Assembly: GCA_037389465.1 (NCBI GenBank) | Contig: JAZARR010000119.1 | Location: 1 to 64,000 of the forward strand | Origin: Baylisascaris procyonis | Taxonomy: Eukaryota > Nematoda > Chromadorea > Rhabditida > Ascarididae | Direction: 5' to 3' | Length of the DNA stretch: 64,000 nucleotides | Part shown: positions 38,201-50,306 of the stretch, in pieces | Layout: every line of letters begins with the position of its first letter | Numbering within the stretch: the first letter of the stretch is position 1 | Translations under genes and position numbers: made by a program | The notes under the pieces: model-generated | The model's input: the letters and a program-made list of their open reading frames with translations, nothing else | Database searches by the model: none | Told to the model about the DNA's origin: nothing

Positions 38201-39350
38201 CATTAATTAACTACGGCTGATTAAGAACGAAGCAAAAAACGTTGAAAGAAACACAGAGTAGAACGACTCAATGCAAACGCAATAGGGTGGTTACTGTGTG
38301 TGGTACGTAGATAACCCTTAGCGTACGCTTCGCTTAACTCAGCGTATGCGTCGCTTTAACCCTAGGGAAACATACGATCCCCCATCGACTCAGCACACAC
38401 TCTAGTGACCCCCATGCATGAACCGTTCAGTTGCAAAATCATTTTTGGTCTGCCTTACTACAAGATTTCCTAAGGAATTCCAACAGTATCCTTCATGAAT
38501 CATAACAAATGAACGAAAATATAATATGAGGAGAACGGAGGATAAGAGCAAATAACGATTAAAGAAAAATTAATGCGTATTAGTGACTATGAACTGAATA
38601 GGAACAATTCTATCTGAACTACTCGACAAGAGCGCAAAGATATCAACCAAAAAAATAGCAAGTAAGCTTCTGCAGTAATCGTTTTGGTGCAGGCAATCCA
38701 TAGGGCACAAACACTGAACATTGATTAAAAATGTTTTAACATTTCTCAACTATTATAGTTGTTTAATTGCCTATATTTACTCTATTCAACTTATGCATCA
38801 ACCTATCTCTACCACTCGTACTCTGAGTGTATTGATTTCATTATTCTCCTCCCTCATTGAAATAGTCTAATGGGAAAAAAATCAACCACAATCTAAAAGT
38901 TATTGGTTTAGGATGCCGAATATAATATTTTCGGCATATATAATGGATGCCGAAACCAAAATAAAACATTTCCACATCGGCTAAAAAGGTAAGTAAATCA
39001 CAAAAATGAACAAATTTATGCTTAATGATCTAAAGGTTTATTCACAGTAAGGAATCCTGTTATGCTGTATTTTCTTGAAATTAACTATCTTCAAAAAAAG
39101 ACTAATGCATAACCAGTTCATATATGAGACAAAAGCGCCGAATTGTTCGCGAATTAAATTCAAAAGAAGGTTCATATTTGTCTACATTAAGAGATGCTTA
39201 TTCCATCGAACAGCTCACATACATCATTGAAATAGAGACCATCCTTAAAACGAAAAAAACCACAAATTGCCGACAGATTTACCGCCGACGAACTATAATA
39301 CAGTATAATATCAATATGTTTGGCACATTCACAGAAACTGTGCCAAACAT
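35240..39350. other. AT-rich intron of the calpain relic, no supported gene
   Basis: This lies between calpain exons at 40.6 and 35.2 kb. The only notable structure is a GC-richer near-palindromic duplication at 38320-38375. Confidence 0.55.
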
Positions 39351-39351
39351 T

Positions 39352-39455
39352 GTGCTAAGAAATGACCAGTTAACTGCTCCCTATAAAGTGACCAATCGAC
39401 TGCTCCCTAAAAAAATGACCAATCAACTGATCTCTAAAAAGTGACCAATCGACTG
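39352..39455. repeat. Tandem repeat, about 30 bp x 3.5
   Basis: Repeated AAAGTGACCAATCGACTGCT with the spacer CCCTA or TCTCT. It sits just after an inverted repeat (TTTGGCACA ... TGTGCCAAACA) at about 39318-39350. Confidence 0.85.
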
Positions 39456-39994
39456 CTTCTCTGAATTCTCACATTCACAACGTAACTCGTCTGTCGAAAC
39501 ATCTCGCCTCATTCTGCTGCTACAGCCCTATAATTTTTCGAAAGTTTGAACATCATCCATGAAAGTGCTTGACAAACAAATATATTTTTCGTCAATATGC
39601 ATATAATGTTTGTACTGTATGCAACTAACTCTGAACATAAAATACCCCTTAAATAAAATATGAAGTGTGTCATTTAACATAAAGGATTTCATTCCATCAC
39701 ATTCTCAAATAACCTTCCTATATATTATTGCATAAATTCCGCATTTCTGAAAAAAATATATAAGTAGAAGAATGCACCTTGCCAAGAAAACAATGCACAA
39801 TTGTGAGGTCTTATTAAGGAGGGGGAATTAATGACCAAATTTCAGAAAAAAATCAAAAAAAATCTCTTCCATTCAATGCCGTTAAAGCTTTTTTCTGTAT
39901 AATAAAAATATATTATTAATAAAAATAAAAATATTAGAATGAAGAGGTCGGGATATTTTGCATTGAAATACGCTCTCAGACTTTATAAAATTGT

Positions 39995-40103
39995 GCATTG
40001 TTTTGACTTATACCCACCATGTCGCTGATTTGACTCATACCCATCGTGTCGCTGATTCGACTCATATCCACCGTGTCGCTGATTTGACTCATACCCATAT
40101 ATG
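39995..40103. repeat. Tandem repeat, about 30 bp x 4
   Basis: Copies of GACTCATACCCATCGTGT followed by CGCTGATT occur head to tail with single-base differences. The plus-strand frame reads THxHRVADLTH repeats, which is a repeat artefact. Confidence 0.9.
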
Positions 40104-41134
40104 TTCTATGTTTTCAGGTTTTTTCCTGTTTTGTGCTTTATGCATATTTTTTAATGAGACAATCTTCCAAAAAAGATTCTGTTTGTTACAACATATTATA
40201 TCAGAAAACAGTGGTTTTGCTCACTAAAAGAAAAGGATAGCAAATCTATCACTATCAACTGAATTTTACCCTTGTTTGCAAATTTTCCTCCTTCAGTTCG
40301 AAATTATAGATTTCAACCATCTTACTTTTCAACACCATCCCCCCATCCTTCCTGTCCATCTCTCTCTTCGACTCTCAAATCAAATAATCTTCTCTTATCC
40401 CCCACCCCCACCCCCTTTTTTGGGAACCCTAGCTTTGCCGATGGTAGTGTTCAATAAAGGATATAATTTCAAACAGGCCTGTTGTATTGGCGCCCCTGCT
40501 GTTCATGTGCGTTGCCCCACATTGAGCGTACAGCGACTGCAGCGACGATGAGTGCTTTTTGGTGGAAGGCGTTCTTAACCATCTCGAACAGAAATGTCTT
40601 TGTGAGTCCGAGCAGCAGATACGTTTTGTAAAGCATCGGTCAGTTGTCCACCGATGAAATTCTTATAACAGCCATAAACTCTAAAACTACATCGAAATTT
40701 TTCATCGTCATAATCGAAGGAAACAACCTTTAATATAACTGTAAATTTATATAAGTGTAAAAATGACGGCTTGAGGATATTTTTTTTAAAGAACGATTGT
40801 AAAATTTTATGCGGAAACTCATAGATAACGATGGAATAATTTTCGTTTTCTCCGTTTCTGATCATCATATTTTATGTGTGGATTTATGGCATAAGAAATT
40901 CGAATGTTTTTCAAAAAAAGAAATCTCTCACGGCAATAAAATCGAATCGAATATTAGCTTTAAAATGACCTCACATAATTCATTCAATGATCTGTAAATT
41001 TGGCCATTACTGTGGTTATCATCTTCAACGAATCTTGCACACAACGTAAATTGTTTGAGCACTCCAAAATTTAGTCTGAATTATTTTTTATGCATGCATA
41101 AGATTCGATGATAAGCATTAGGAATCTGAAAATC

Positions 41135-41225
41135 TGCACGATTCTAATTTCAGGCCATCTGAAAATGAGCCAGATTTTGATTTCAGGCCAACTGGAAATG
41201 AGCCCGATTTTAGTTTTAGGCCATC
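41135..41225. repeat. Tandem repeat, about 33 bp x 3
   Basis: Three copies of GAAAATGAGCCAGATTTTG followed by ATTTCAGGCCATCT, slightly diverged. The array lies just beyond the 3' end of the calpain relic exon that ends at 41308. Confidence 0.85.
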
Positions 41226-42577
41226 GTAGAGGAGTGAAGATTTCTAGTAATACTATGAGATAGTTTAGTGTTATTATAATGTGAGCACGCCAATACCATC
41301 AACTTACTTAGCAAATGCCTTTTCAAGCACTGCACTTCAAAACTCATTCGGTGTTTTCGAACGAGCGAAGAGGAGAATTTCATTACGTGTTGGCAAAAAG
41401 ATTACCGACCACCTCTTCGATTCATTCATCAAAACGCCAAATACAGAAACGAAAAATCCCAAAATAGGCATTGTTAGTGAACCATTTTTGCTCTTTAGTT
41501 TCCAGTATCTCCTATAAGAAAGTAAATTTTATAGTTTCATATCGAAATTGTCAATATTAAGCACTAAAATGCACAGAACGGTACCTGCTTGTTGATGGAG
41601 TCCGCCTCGTCCACTTCGAAATAATCCAGAACTTCCTTCATATCGATAACGTTCCAAAACTGCAAAGTACTGAATTTAGATACGATCATATAAACTGTGA
41701 CCTTCATCAAATACATCGTGACGAGAACATATTGCCTGATTAGCAGTTATGGAGTACGCCAGAGTTACGGAAAACATGGTACGGATTATACGGAAAAAGA
41801 CCGAAAAATACATTTCTAGTCGAAGGAGGCGTGGGAAGGTGAAAGAAGGCGACGGTCGAGAGTGGTTACTGACCCCGAACGTACGAGCAATAATTTTAGT
41901 GCGGCAAATTGCTTGGTGTAGCTGCAGATTTGACCTGAATATGTGCCAGAATCTCTCTCTCCCAATGCTTATATTTCCGATATGGCTTCATCTACCAACT
42001 ACAAACAAACTGCACTCAAAACGACGTTTCCATCTCTTTGTGACTGCAATCCCCCACAACTTATACTACAAATCAAATCACTTTTTGAATTATTTCGCTT
42101 CCTCTGTAAGAAATATTAGAAGCAACATTGCACTGTCACTATCGCCTTTATTTGTGACTCTATCTAACACTGGTATTCACTTTCAAAAACACGATCTTTC
42201 TCTCAAACTTTTTGTTGCATAACCCCTTAGCCTCGCAGAATTCCTCACTCGCAGTCATTCATGTTAGCATCACGGACGGCTCAAGTTTCCGCAATGGAAA
42301 TTTCTGCAAACGAGAGGCGCTTTTTTACATACGCGCCTTTCACTACACAAATCCTAATGCCATGTGGTAGGATATGTGAGAGGACTCCGCAGTAGTGGGA
42401 AGCAATTCGTTCATTAAACTAGAGGACGAGGTGAAGACCTCGTGATTTGATTACGCAAATACGTCATAGCAGATCTTTGTCACCTACATACTTCTTAGTA
42501 CTGTGCTGTTCGCAGTGCCTATTTATAGAAAAGCTAAAGCACTGCACATATGCAGAAGCAGTGTAGGTGACAAGTTT

Positions 42578-42738
42578 TGAAGCTCACCAGAACCAGCCGG
42601 ATGGATTTTACAGTTCACCACCCACTGCAACTGATTCTGCATAAGCAAAACAAAATGTCTACTTACTAGGTTATATGGAGTCTCTTAAAAGAACATACGT
42701 GAAGGAGCGATGTTCTCCGAGCGCCTAACCTCCAATAA
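42578..42738 (-). other. Two candidate exons upstream of the calpain relic
   Basis: On the minus strand, acceptor TTTTGTCTTTCAG at about 42739 opens an exon ending CAC|GTATGTTC (about 42738-42698), with one frame reading YWRLGARRTSLLH. Acceptor TTGCTTATGCAG opens a second exon ending TCTG|GTGAGC (about 42635-42578), reading NQLQWVVNCKIHPAGS. Taken in those frames the two join in phase 0, and the first also accepts the phase of the 45.2 kb exon. The NC in the second could be the remnant of a calpain QGxxGNCWF active-site block, but the Trp and Gly are missing and the phase into the 41.7 kb exon does not match. Assignment to either neighbour is undecided. Confidence 0.3.
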
Positions 42739-45222
42739 GCTGAAAGACAAAAAATCAGTCATTTTCTATGTCCTTTATATTTTAGAATCATCATTGAAGC
42801 GCGCGTTGAAAAGTTCTGGCACCAAGAGCACGCTATGACGAAGAGATAAGTGCGCATTAGAATCAACGTTTGCGAGTCCCACACTCTGCTTGATGTTGAT
42901 ACCTGACAACGCAGCCAAACCAAACCTATTTTAGAGGTGTGAATTGAGCTGCTTTTCGAATCAGAAAATGCTTCACTATAAATCGATTCACAACTGAAAA
43001 TCTTCGTCCACTCTCATGAAATGACATACGATTTGTGCTATTCGTACAATATGAAAATGCATGACTGTATTGCATAAAAATTCATATGAACACGCCAATT
43101 TCATTGCTATTTCTATCCCTTTTCCTATTCTACTGACCACAAATTGAGACTATTATTGTGGAACTGCTATTCACGCGACGAAACAGACTCACATTCCATC
43201 CTCGTGAACAGACTGCATCTGTCCATTATCGAACCGCCCTGCATACCACTTTTTAGATTCTATGATTGTCATATCGAATTTCTTAGTGACGCAATAAGTG
43301 CTGACAGTAAATTCTATATAGAGAATGCAAATAAGCCTGTTACAACAATTATGCGTCCACTCGCTAAATACGCTGAGCTTACCCACTACCAAATAAACGT
43401 ATATTAAGGATTACTCCTACATCTGAATACCTAATTCGAAAAAAACATCCTTGCATCTATTCGGGGAAACGAAAAAAGATGAAATTATTCTATAATTACT
43501 AGTGTGGACTTAGACATATGCGAATTCACTACTGACGAAGGAAAGTGTAATACTTACCTGTTTCGTGACAGGTTACCTTTACAGGGAAGCACCTTTGGAA
43601 GGTTAGTATATCAATTAGACGTTTTAGAAGGTGTATCGATTAGACCTACTAGGAAGTGCTGAATTTCTTCTCTCTACAGGCAATACCTGCATGTTGGTGG
43701 TTAGAATGTTATAAAACATGTTAGCGTTCATAAAAACGTTTAATATACAAAAGCACAGAATGGAAAAATCTTAACAAAGTGCGAAATTTGCATATTTAAA
43801 AAAAATTAGTATATCCTATAAAAATCAATCATCATAGATGCAAATAAACAATTACAACTGAGTAAATGAAAAAAAAAAGACGAAAAAAATGAGAAGTACA
43901 TATAAACAATGATAGAGAAATTAGAAGTGAGGAAGCAAGAACAAAGCATAGCGCTGATTGATAAATTGAACTTTCAAAAATTATTCCATCAGAATAGAAG
44001 AAAAAAATTTGTGAAAAAATTTCCTCGAACTAAATAAATTCGCTCAATAATGATTTTGCTGAGTAAGCCTAAATAACAAATCAAAATGAATTTGTTAATC
44101 AAGAAGTTCACCGAGAACAAATTCATTAAACTGACGCGCAAGAGAGAAATGATACTATAATGCCAAAAATAACCGGCGAATAGGGATTTATGTGAATTCC
44201 CAGGCAATAATCTCAATGGCTAAAAAGAAAAAACAATCAGTGCAGTCAATCAGGATATCGTTAAACAATCGCACTAAGTTCTCGCTATTCAAAAATGAGG
44301 AAGAAATAACCTCCCATTTCAAAAAAATTACAAAGGAGATTGTCTTTTTGAATAGCTCATTTTAGTAATAAGCACAAGCGAACAAATCCCAAGGTGATCT
44401 AAAGAAGCTTTGATATCACCTGGGAGACAGATAAACGGCGAGTTCGGCACTGACTTCCGATGCCACTTTGACGCTCTCCTTCATGACACTCGCTCGCAGG
44501 GTGGATCTGGGAAGCTCTTCTTCTGCCACTGCTCCACGTTTGCCTCGTCTTCGTCCATGTTTTCGCCCATCGGGTTCAGCCAAACGTTACGTCGCTCAAT
44601 CTCGTTCGCCTCAAATTAAAATTCATTTCAACCTGAATAAAAGCGTTGAATAATATAAAAAAATTCTCCCTCTCTAGGGCGCAGATCTTTTCTGCCAATG
44701 CTTGCAAAAATTGCTTCATACGAAGGAATCCACAAGAATCCTGCCCATAAATTACATTTCCTTACACTTTCTGAAATTAATTACGACATAAAGCAACTCC
44801 CACTAGTAGGGCAACCTGGAAAATTGAGTAAACCGTCCATACCGACCTTACATTAGAATTGGGCAATGAATCTGATTAGCCCTTTGAAGTGTTCTAGAAC
44901 AAAGAGGCACTTTCTGACACAACGCCACTACACCTGTTTGCTTATGAACTGGCCTAAAAAAAGTTTTCGGAGTAAAGAAATAATTCAAGTAGATGCATCG
45001 TTCTCACATCACCTATCATGCTAATAAACATGCCTAATTAATGGATTCAAGCAAAAAACAATACAGGCCAGGTGCAGTTAACACCCAAAAGAGCCTGGTC
45101 GTTTTTGGACTGCCGATGAAAGTATTCAAGCAATTAATTCAACGTAACAAATAAAATATCCGGTGGCACCGGTCATTAAATAATACTTATAACGGAAGCA
45201 AGTATTAGATTTCTTCGCTTAC

Positions 45223-48200
45223 CTTCATTTGTTTCCAACGTCTCACCGAGGACTGCGGCTCGTTGACCTAAAATGTTCACTCTGCTTATTTTCATACTCC
45301 TGGACAAGGAAACAATTTCAAACAACACGATAAGGACACTGCTATGAAGTCAACAAACGCTTTCCCTCGCCGATTTATTACCTAAAGGCTAGGAGAACTC
45401 AAAACGAACATCGAACATTTCGGAATATTCAGCAATGATCTTAATAAAATCTGCTTCAATACAACAGAAAGAAATAGAAACTAGCAATTAAACAAAGCAA
45501 ATTTACTCAACAATCTAATTGCCAACAACAAATAACAGCTTAATGCAATGGCATCATCGTCTGGAAATGTGATTATTATAAAAATTCTTCGACGAGATAT
45601 GAATCTAAAAAGTGAAATCCCGGATGCTTTGGCTAACTCTTATGACACATTACTGCTATCTTCCCCCCCCCCCCCCCCACTCTTCAAACAACAAAAGAAA
45701 CCAACTACTATTCAGAGCGCTTCGTTGCAAGGTGCTTGCTTTGCTCTGCGATGCAAGCACCGTAACCCAGTTGGTTGTTGTACTCGCCGCTGCATGACAT
45801 GTTTGTGCGTCCGCATAGCCTAAAAAACTTCATTTCATTCATGAAAGTCAAGGTTCATTGACGGAAAGGCAGATACAAACGTATGCCTATGCCCAAATAC
45901 AACATTACAACAACCTCCTTTGAGAAATAAATTAATAAATCAATAGAAAATGTGCCTCTTAAAAGCACATAATTTATCGTGACAAATCACTCTACTTAAT
46001 CATTCTTTAAAAATAAGAGTCATAAAGACTGAAACTGAAATGAACAAAATGAGGAACCAAAACAGAGGTGGATTAGTGAGTCTTCGACCGATTTTTCGAC
46101 CTCCCATCCTCCCCTTTATCCCCCCCGTCCTCTCAGCCCCTCCTCCAACTCGTAAGGATCAAGCCAATCACTCCACAACGAAACATTCAATCTCAATCAG
46201 TAGTCAACCACATTGCTGCCAACGACGTCACAACACTGCTATAGCATTCATACGGCTCGTTTTCCCTCCTCAGAAGTAAGCAAATTACCCTCATTACACG
46301 TATAGACAGAAAAATGTTTTAAAAAGCAATCATTGCTTAGAAAGGAGAAACCGTAGTAAGTAAAAACAGCCTAAGATTCCCACCAAGCCTTCTTGTTCCC
46401 TCATATGTATACCAATTTTAAAAAACGTCTGCTGAAAACATAGTAAATCTCACTAGCTATAAGTGTGGGCTAAACATGCTACGCAACAGAGCTCCACACT
46501 AAACCGCACGCGATAGCGCAAAAACGGTTAGCACATCCCCACACCAAGCGCTATACTCCATACCCCTACCACTCATCACCGCGCCCCAACAACCCTCATC
46601 TTCATCGCACCCCGCTCGAACACGAAGAACACTGAGCTCTGCTGCAAAAGGCAGTGCTTATATATGCGTGCCTCTTGCCATTTTCGCGCCCAAATGACAT
46701 CTTACAACATAGTCAAGATTACACTAACACACATTGCGATCCCTTTCACGCAAGCAAGCATTCGCGCTCACTCAAGTAAGGCCGTTCCATTCGATCAAAC
46801 GCTTTACTTTAGCATCAATAAAAATGAAACAACAGAGCAATGAGAAAACAACTTTTGTAGGTCATAAAAACAAATATTCTCAACCGTGAACTGAAGCAAA
46901 GTTACCGCGAGAATATCAAACAAAACATCAGACAAGCGGCTGTATTCACAAACTGTTGCCGTTTGTACAATGATTCTACCCCGGGCAACCAGCAATTCCT
47001 AGAACGCTCCAAATCATCGGCTACTAGTTGGAACAACCAACCAAAGCCAACGTCAAACCAATCAAACCCTCCTCGGACCAGCCCCGCCCGCTGGGGTTAA
47101 CCAGGACGGAAATACCCCCTCCCCTCTCAACAAACCTTTCTCACATAATTTTCGAGAAATGACCTTTCTTCCCTAAAATTACTGAAAATTTATGAGGAGT
47201 TTTATTCTAAATGATGAGGCTCATTTATATGTCCCTCATCTGCAGGGTGAGGCGGAATGGGGAAGCGAGAGAATTAAAAAAGTGCTTAGCAGTTCGCTAA
47301 GGCGAAAAATCGAAGCTGCATTGAAAGATATATAGACGTAACAAAGTTAAGTGTGAAAAGTATAATTAACACCGTTCCCCTGTCTGTCCTTGCCAACTTC
47401 AACGTCGTCAGGCCAATACGCACACTAACCTAACTAACTAAACACAACAATCCACTTGAGATATAAGTGTCTATTTAATTTATCACGTGCTAATTTGCAA
47501 GAGAGGAAAAAAGGTCATCAAAAATTGGCTTACGAGATGGTGCCATCTTTGACGGGAGTGTCGACATCGATTTCTTCCTCATAAATTCTTCCTTATATTT
47601 CTGCGCCCACACGCCTGCCGGAAGTTGTGTTCCTTCGGCCTGAAGAAAATGAGCTCATATGTATCGCCAATAACAGATAATCATGCATAGAATATATCAC
47701 TTGATTAGGCAAGCTAAACGTAAATCGATGGTATTAAACGTTAAGAACTATCAAAATATTTTGCAATTAAGGCATATCTTTACGACGAAATATATATCCT
47801 TAGGACAACTGCATTCAGTTGTGTGCAATGCGAGAAGGGGACCGCAGTAGAGGTAAATGGACGACTGTCTAGTCTATAAATTTGAAGCCAATATTTGCTA
47901 ATAATTACAAGCGATGCACGGTGATAAAGCTGCATATTCCCTTCTCGCCCCCCCCCTCCACTGATTAATATGAAAAGGGAAACCACGCGTACAGCAGAAA
48001 AAACCCCCTCGTTGCACTCGATGTCAGGATTTGACCCCACCACAACATTTTCGAAGCCGGTGCATTCGCATTTCGAAAGGTACCGTATTGCAATTTTCGT
48101 TGCAATACGAAGCAACATTCGAAGTGATGCAGCACTAAACCTTCGGAAGCGCCACATCTCTTCCCTCCCCTCCCCCCCCCCTTTATTTTTGTTAGCGAAA

Positions 48201-48588
48201 CAATCAACGCGAAATATACCAAAAACAATGACAGAAATGAAAAACACACCAACATTGACAAAAACTGAACTAGTGCTAAGATAAATAATTGAAAATAAAT
48301 ATAAATAATCCCCATAAAAAGATAAAATAAAGAAACAATTGAAGTAAGAAAACTATCGTCATTATACCGAATCTAATAGTAGATATAGGAGACAGCAAAA
48401 TCACTTCAATCTTTACTATGTGAACCTAAACTTCAATATCACCATATTGTTGGTAATAAATATTGAATATGCTAGAGCCGCCTAACCTTTTTTCGTAAAT
48501 TTTTATTCTTTTGGTGCTTCTTGTTATATACTTTGTTACTTGGCACTTAAATTTTGGTACTTCACGCCATCGTTTGGGAATTTTCCTC
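45223..48588 (-). CDS. Unrecognised gene, three phase-compatible exons (partial)
   Basis: Three minus-strand exons fit together. 48588-48540 has acceptor TTGCTCCCAG and donor CAA|GTAACA and encodes RKIPKRWREVPKFKCQ. 47639-47534 has acceptor TTTTCTTCAG and donor CTC|GTAAGC and encodes AEGTQLPAGVWAQKYKEEF followed by a basic, Ser/Met-rich stretch. 45267-45223 has acceptor CATTTTAG and donor GAAG|GTAAGC and encodes QRAAVLGETLETNE. The phases 0, 1 and 1 match across both joins. The encoded piece is hydrophilic and lysine-rich, with no signal peptide, membrane segment or motif I recognise. The start exon is not found; a candidate acceptor and short open stretch lie just upstream, near 48.64 kb. 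The 3' end is also open: a phase-compatible exon may lie at about 42698-42738 (acceptor TTTCAG). Repeat R1 occupies part of the intron between the last two exons, and R3 lies between the first two. The exons look real by splice sites and phase; the function is unknown. Confidence 0.55.
46310..47240. repeat. Dispersed repeat R1, long copy
   Basis: It matches 59350-60090 through most of its length, including TTTTAAAAAGCAATCATTGC, the TTATATATGCGTGCC core, and the TGAAACAACAGAGCAATGAG block. It matches 11990-12180 at its right end (GAAATGACCTTTCTTCCC). It lies in an intron of the unrecognised gene at 48.6-45.2 kb. The edges are ill-defined, and I see no clear terminal repeats or target-site duplication. 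Confidence 0.8.
48030..48190. repeat. Dispersed repeat R3, copy 2
   Basis: It shares TTTTCGAAGCCGG, TTTCGAAAGGTACCGTATTG, AGTGATGCAGCACTAAAC and a run of C bases at its end with the other R3 copies. It lies between two exons of the unrecognised minus-strand gene. Confidence 0.7.
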
Positions 48589-50306
48589 CTGGGAGCAATT
48601 ACAATACCCATATACCAATTCCAAATAGTGATACATACTATTCTGAAGGCAGATGAAAAATAAAAGAGAACCACTAACCATATACTTGCACATCAAAACT
48701 ACATACTCCACAATGAAAATAATTCAACAAAAAAGCAAACTATACAAGTTACATTGTTTAAACACCCTCCCTCCCACTCCCCACCTGCTAGCGACTGCAG
48801 AATCAAGTCACCATAACAACAGAGATCGGAGCACAAACATCGTTAACCGCCAATCATTCAACCTAACGCGTCAGTCAAGTGCAGAAATATTCACACTGAA
48901 CGCTTCAATAATAATAATAGTATCTAATTTTTCGAAGTGTGCGACGAGTGCAAATTTGTCACCAGTTAAAACCGAGTCGGTTTTGCTTGCACCTAACAGG
49001 TCAAAATGCAAAACCTCATTTACGGATTTCCTGACATGCTCATAGCTCAAAGTCGTTGGACGAAACCAACTTCGATCCCGCCCTTATCAGCTGTGGTATT
49101 GCTATCGTTGAGGTGACCCACTCATCGAGTTGATCGAAAGAGAGGGAAGTAATGAAAATATTCAACTCATCGTTAACCCTTTCCCAGAGGGAATTTTAAC
49201 AATGAAGGGACCAAAAAAGGCCATTTAAAACAGAAAATTTTAATTCTATCATTTAAATAGAAAACATTTCTTCCCGCAGAGTTAAACCTTACGAATTTTG
49301 AAATCATCATTTCCGGTTTTTCCACAATAATTTTTCCGTTATGGCCATTAGAAGCACAATTCCACTTTATGAATTAAACAATGCAAATTTCATCATCACA
49401 ATTCACTAATTTTTAAGTCGAAATTTTCAATCATTCAATGCAAATAATTTTACAGTCGCAAATAAATAGATATTCATACGAGAAAAACGAAAACAAATAC
49501 GATAAATAAGAAATAATCGAGTAAATTTTTTATTGTGCAGTAAAGAAAATAAAAACTTTACATATTTCTTCAATTCAAACTGCATTTCTATCGTTCGCAT
49601 ATTCCTTATATAAAGTCAGAAGGAAAACAATAAATCGCGAATAACAAACACATAAACATATAGAAAATACATCCCAACTAATGGATCAAATATTACCTTC
49701 ACTTATTGCACCCTAAGTATAAGTGCGGCATTCGTATATTCAAGGAAGATTCTAAAGTGCTTGGTACAACAAAGGCAGATACTGCATCAAAATAAAACCT
49801 CAAACAACATCAACCTGCTCTTGCTGTAAAAGTCCACCGCTGTGATGGCAGTGACGGATAGAAATAAAGAAGAGAGGTTGAAAGGGTTTTCGTTGTTCAG
49901 GGATAAAGGGACATCACTAATTTTCCTTTCAAAAATAGACATCTAAAAGGTAAGTGAAAGGGCTAATTCCTTACCCACCAACCTCAAGATGTGCTTAACT
50001 GGGAAATAAATCGATGGAATCACGCAAACATTCCCCGCTCAATTTAACGCAAAAAAGAAATATTATTCATCAAAAGAGCTTAACAAAACAACTCATAGCG
50101 AGGAAATGAAGCGATCCTTAGTGAAAGCTATACGGTATCATCACTAAGCCGGCAGTAATCCTCGCAAAAATGGATATCAAAAACAAGTTGCCTTTTCATT
50201 TCACATAGCTTACTCAAAAATACATTATTCCTTCATCTCCAATGTAATAAAAATTATTCACAAAGAACGAAACAAGGTGGGCATGTGACCTCCAATCGCG
50301 ATGGCA

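Larger units (their letters stand above)
31038..41735 (-). pseudogene. Calpain-family cysteine protease, decayed catalytic domain
   Basis: Minus-strand exons: 41735-41585, 41511-41308, 40680-40580, 35232-35107, 34133-34065, 32246-32098 and about 31177-31038. The second reads NAYFGIFRFCIWRF-DE, then LPTRNEILLFARSKTPNEF and LEKAFAK, the calpain PC1 order (AGIFHFRFWRFGEW, NEFWxALLEKAYAK). The third continues VYGCYKNFIGGQLTDAL, as in the TRA-3/calpain-5 group. The sixth has YGMKYHIFKVCVAMQ at the catalytic-His block (GLxKGHAYAV) and ends WWLQIR. The seventh has FPRGHVQW where NPWGxVEW is expected, so the catalytic Asn is lost. Damage: TGA at 41424-41422 and 41339-41337, both replacing conserved Trp; a 1-nt insertion near 41396-41402 (exon length 204 where phase needs 203 or 206); TAG in the fourth exon; TGA at 31076+98=31174 region (31176-31174); and a phase break before the sixth exon. 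Family assignment is strong from motif order. Status as a pseudogene is an inference from these lesions. Earlier exons, including the active-site Cys block, are uncertain. Confidence 0.8.

Noticed and set aside
31337..41424. Nuclear TGA = Trp recoding
   Set aside because: Intact genes here use TGG for Trp and TGA as stop (SUMO ends in TGA). The TGA-bearing exons also carry frameshifts or other stops.
41895..41935. Plus-strand GGCAAATTGCTTGG as a calpain GNCWF active-site block
   Set aside because: Wrong strand relative to all other calpain exons, and the frame does not give the motif without two shifts.
44410..44640. GC-rich segment as a coding exon
   Set aside because: All frames show coding-like stretches on both strands, and each phase entering from the good acceptor at 44633 stops quickly. 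No frame could be chosen.
47780..48315. Minus ORFs of 155 and 116 codons
   Set aside because: They lie largely on repeat R3 and C-rich runs that recur elsewhere with broken frames.
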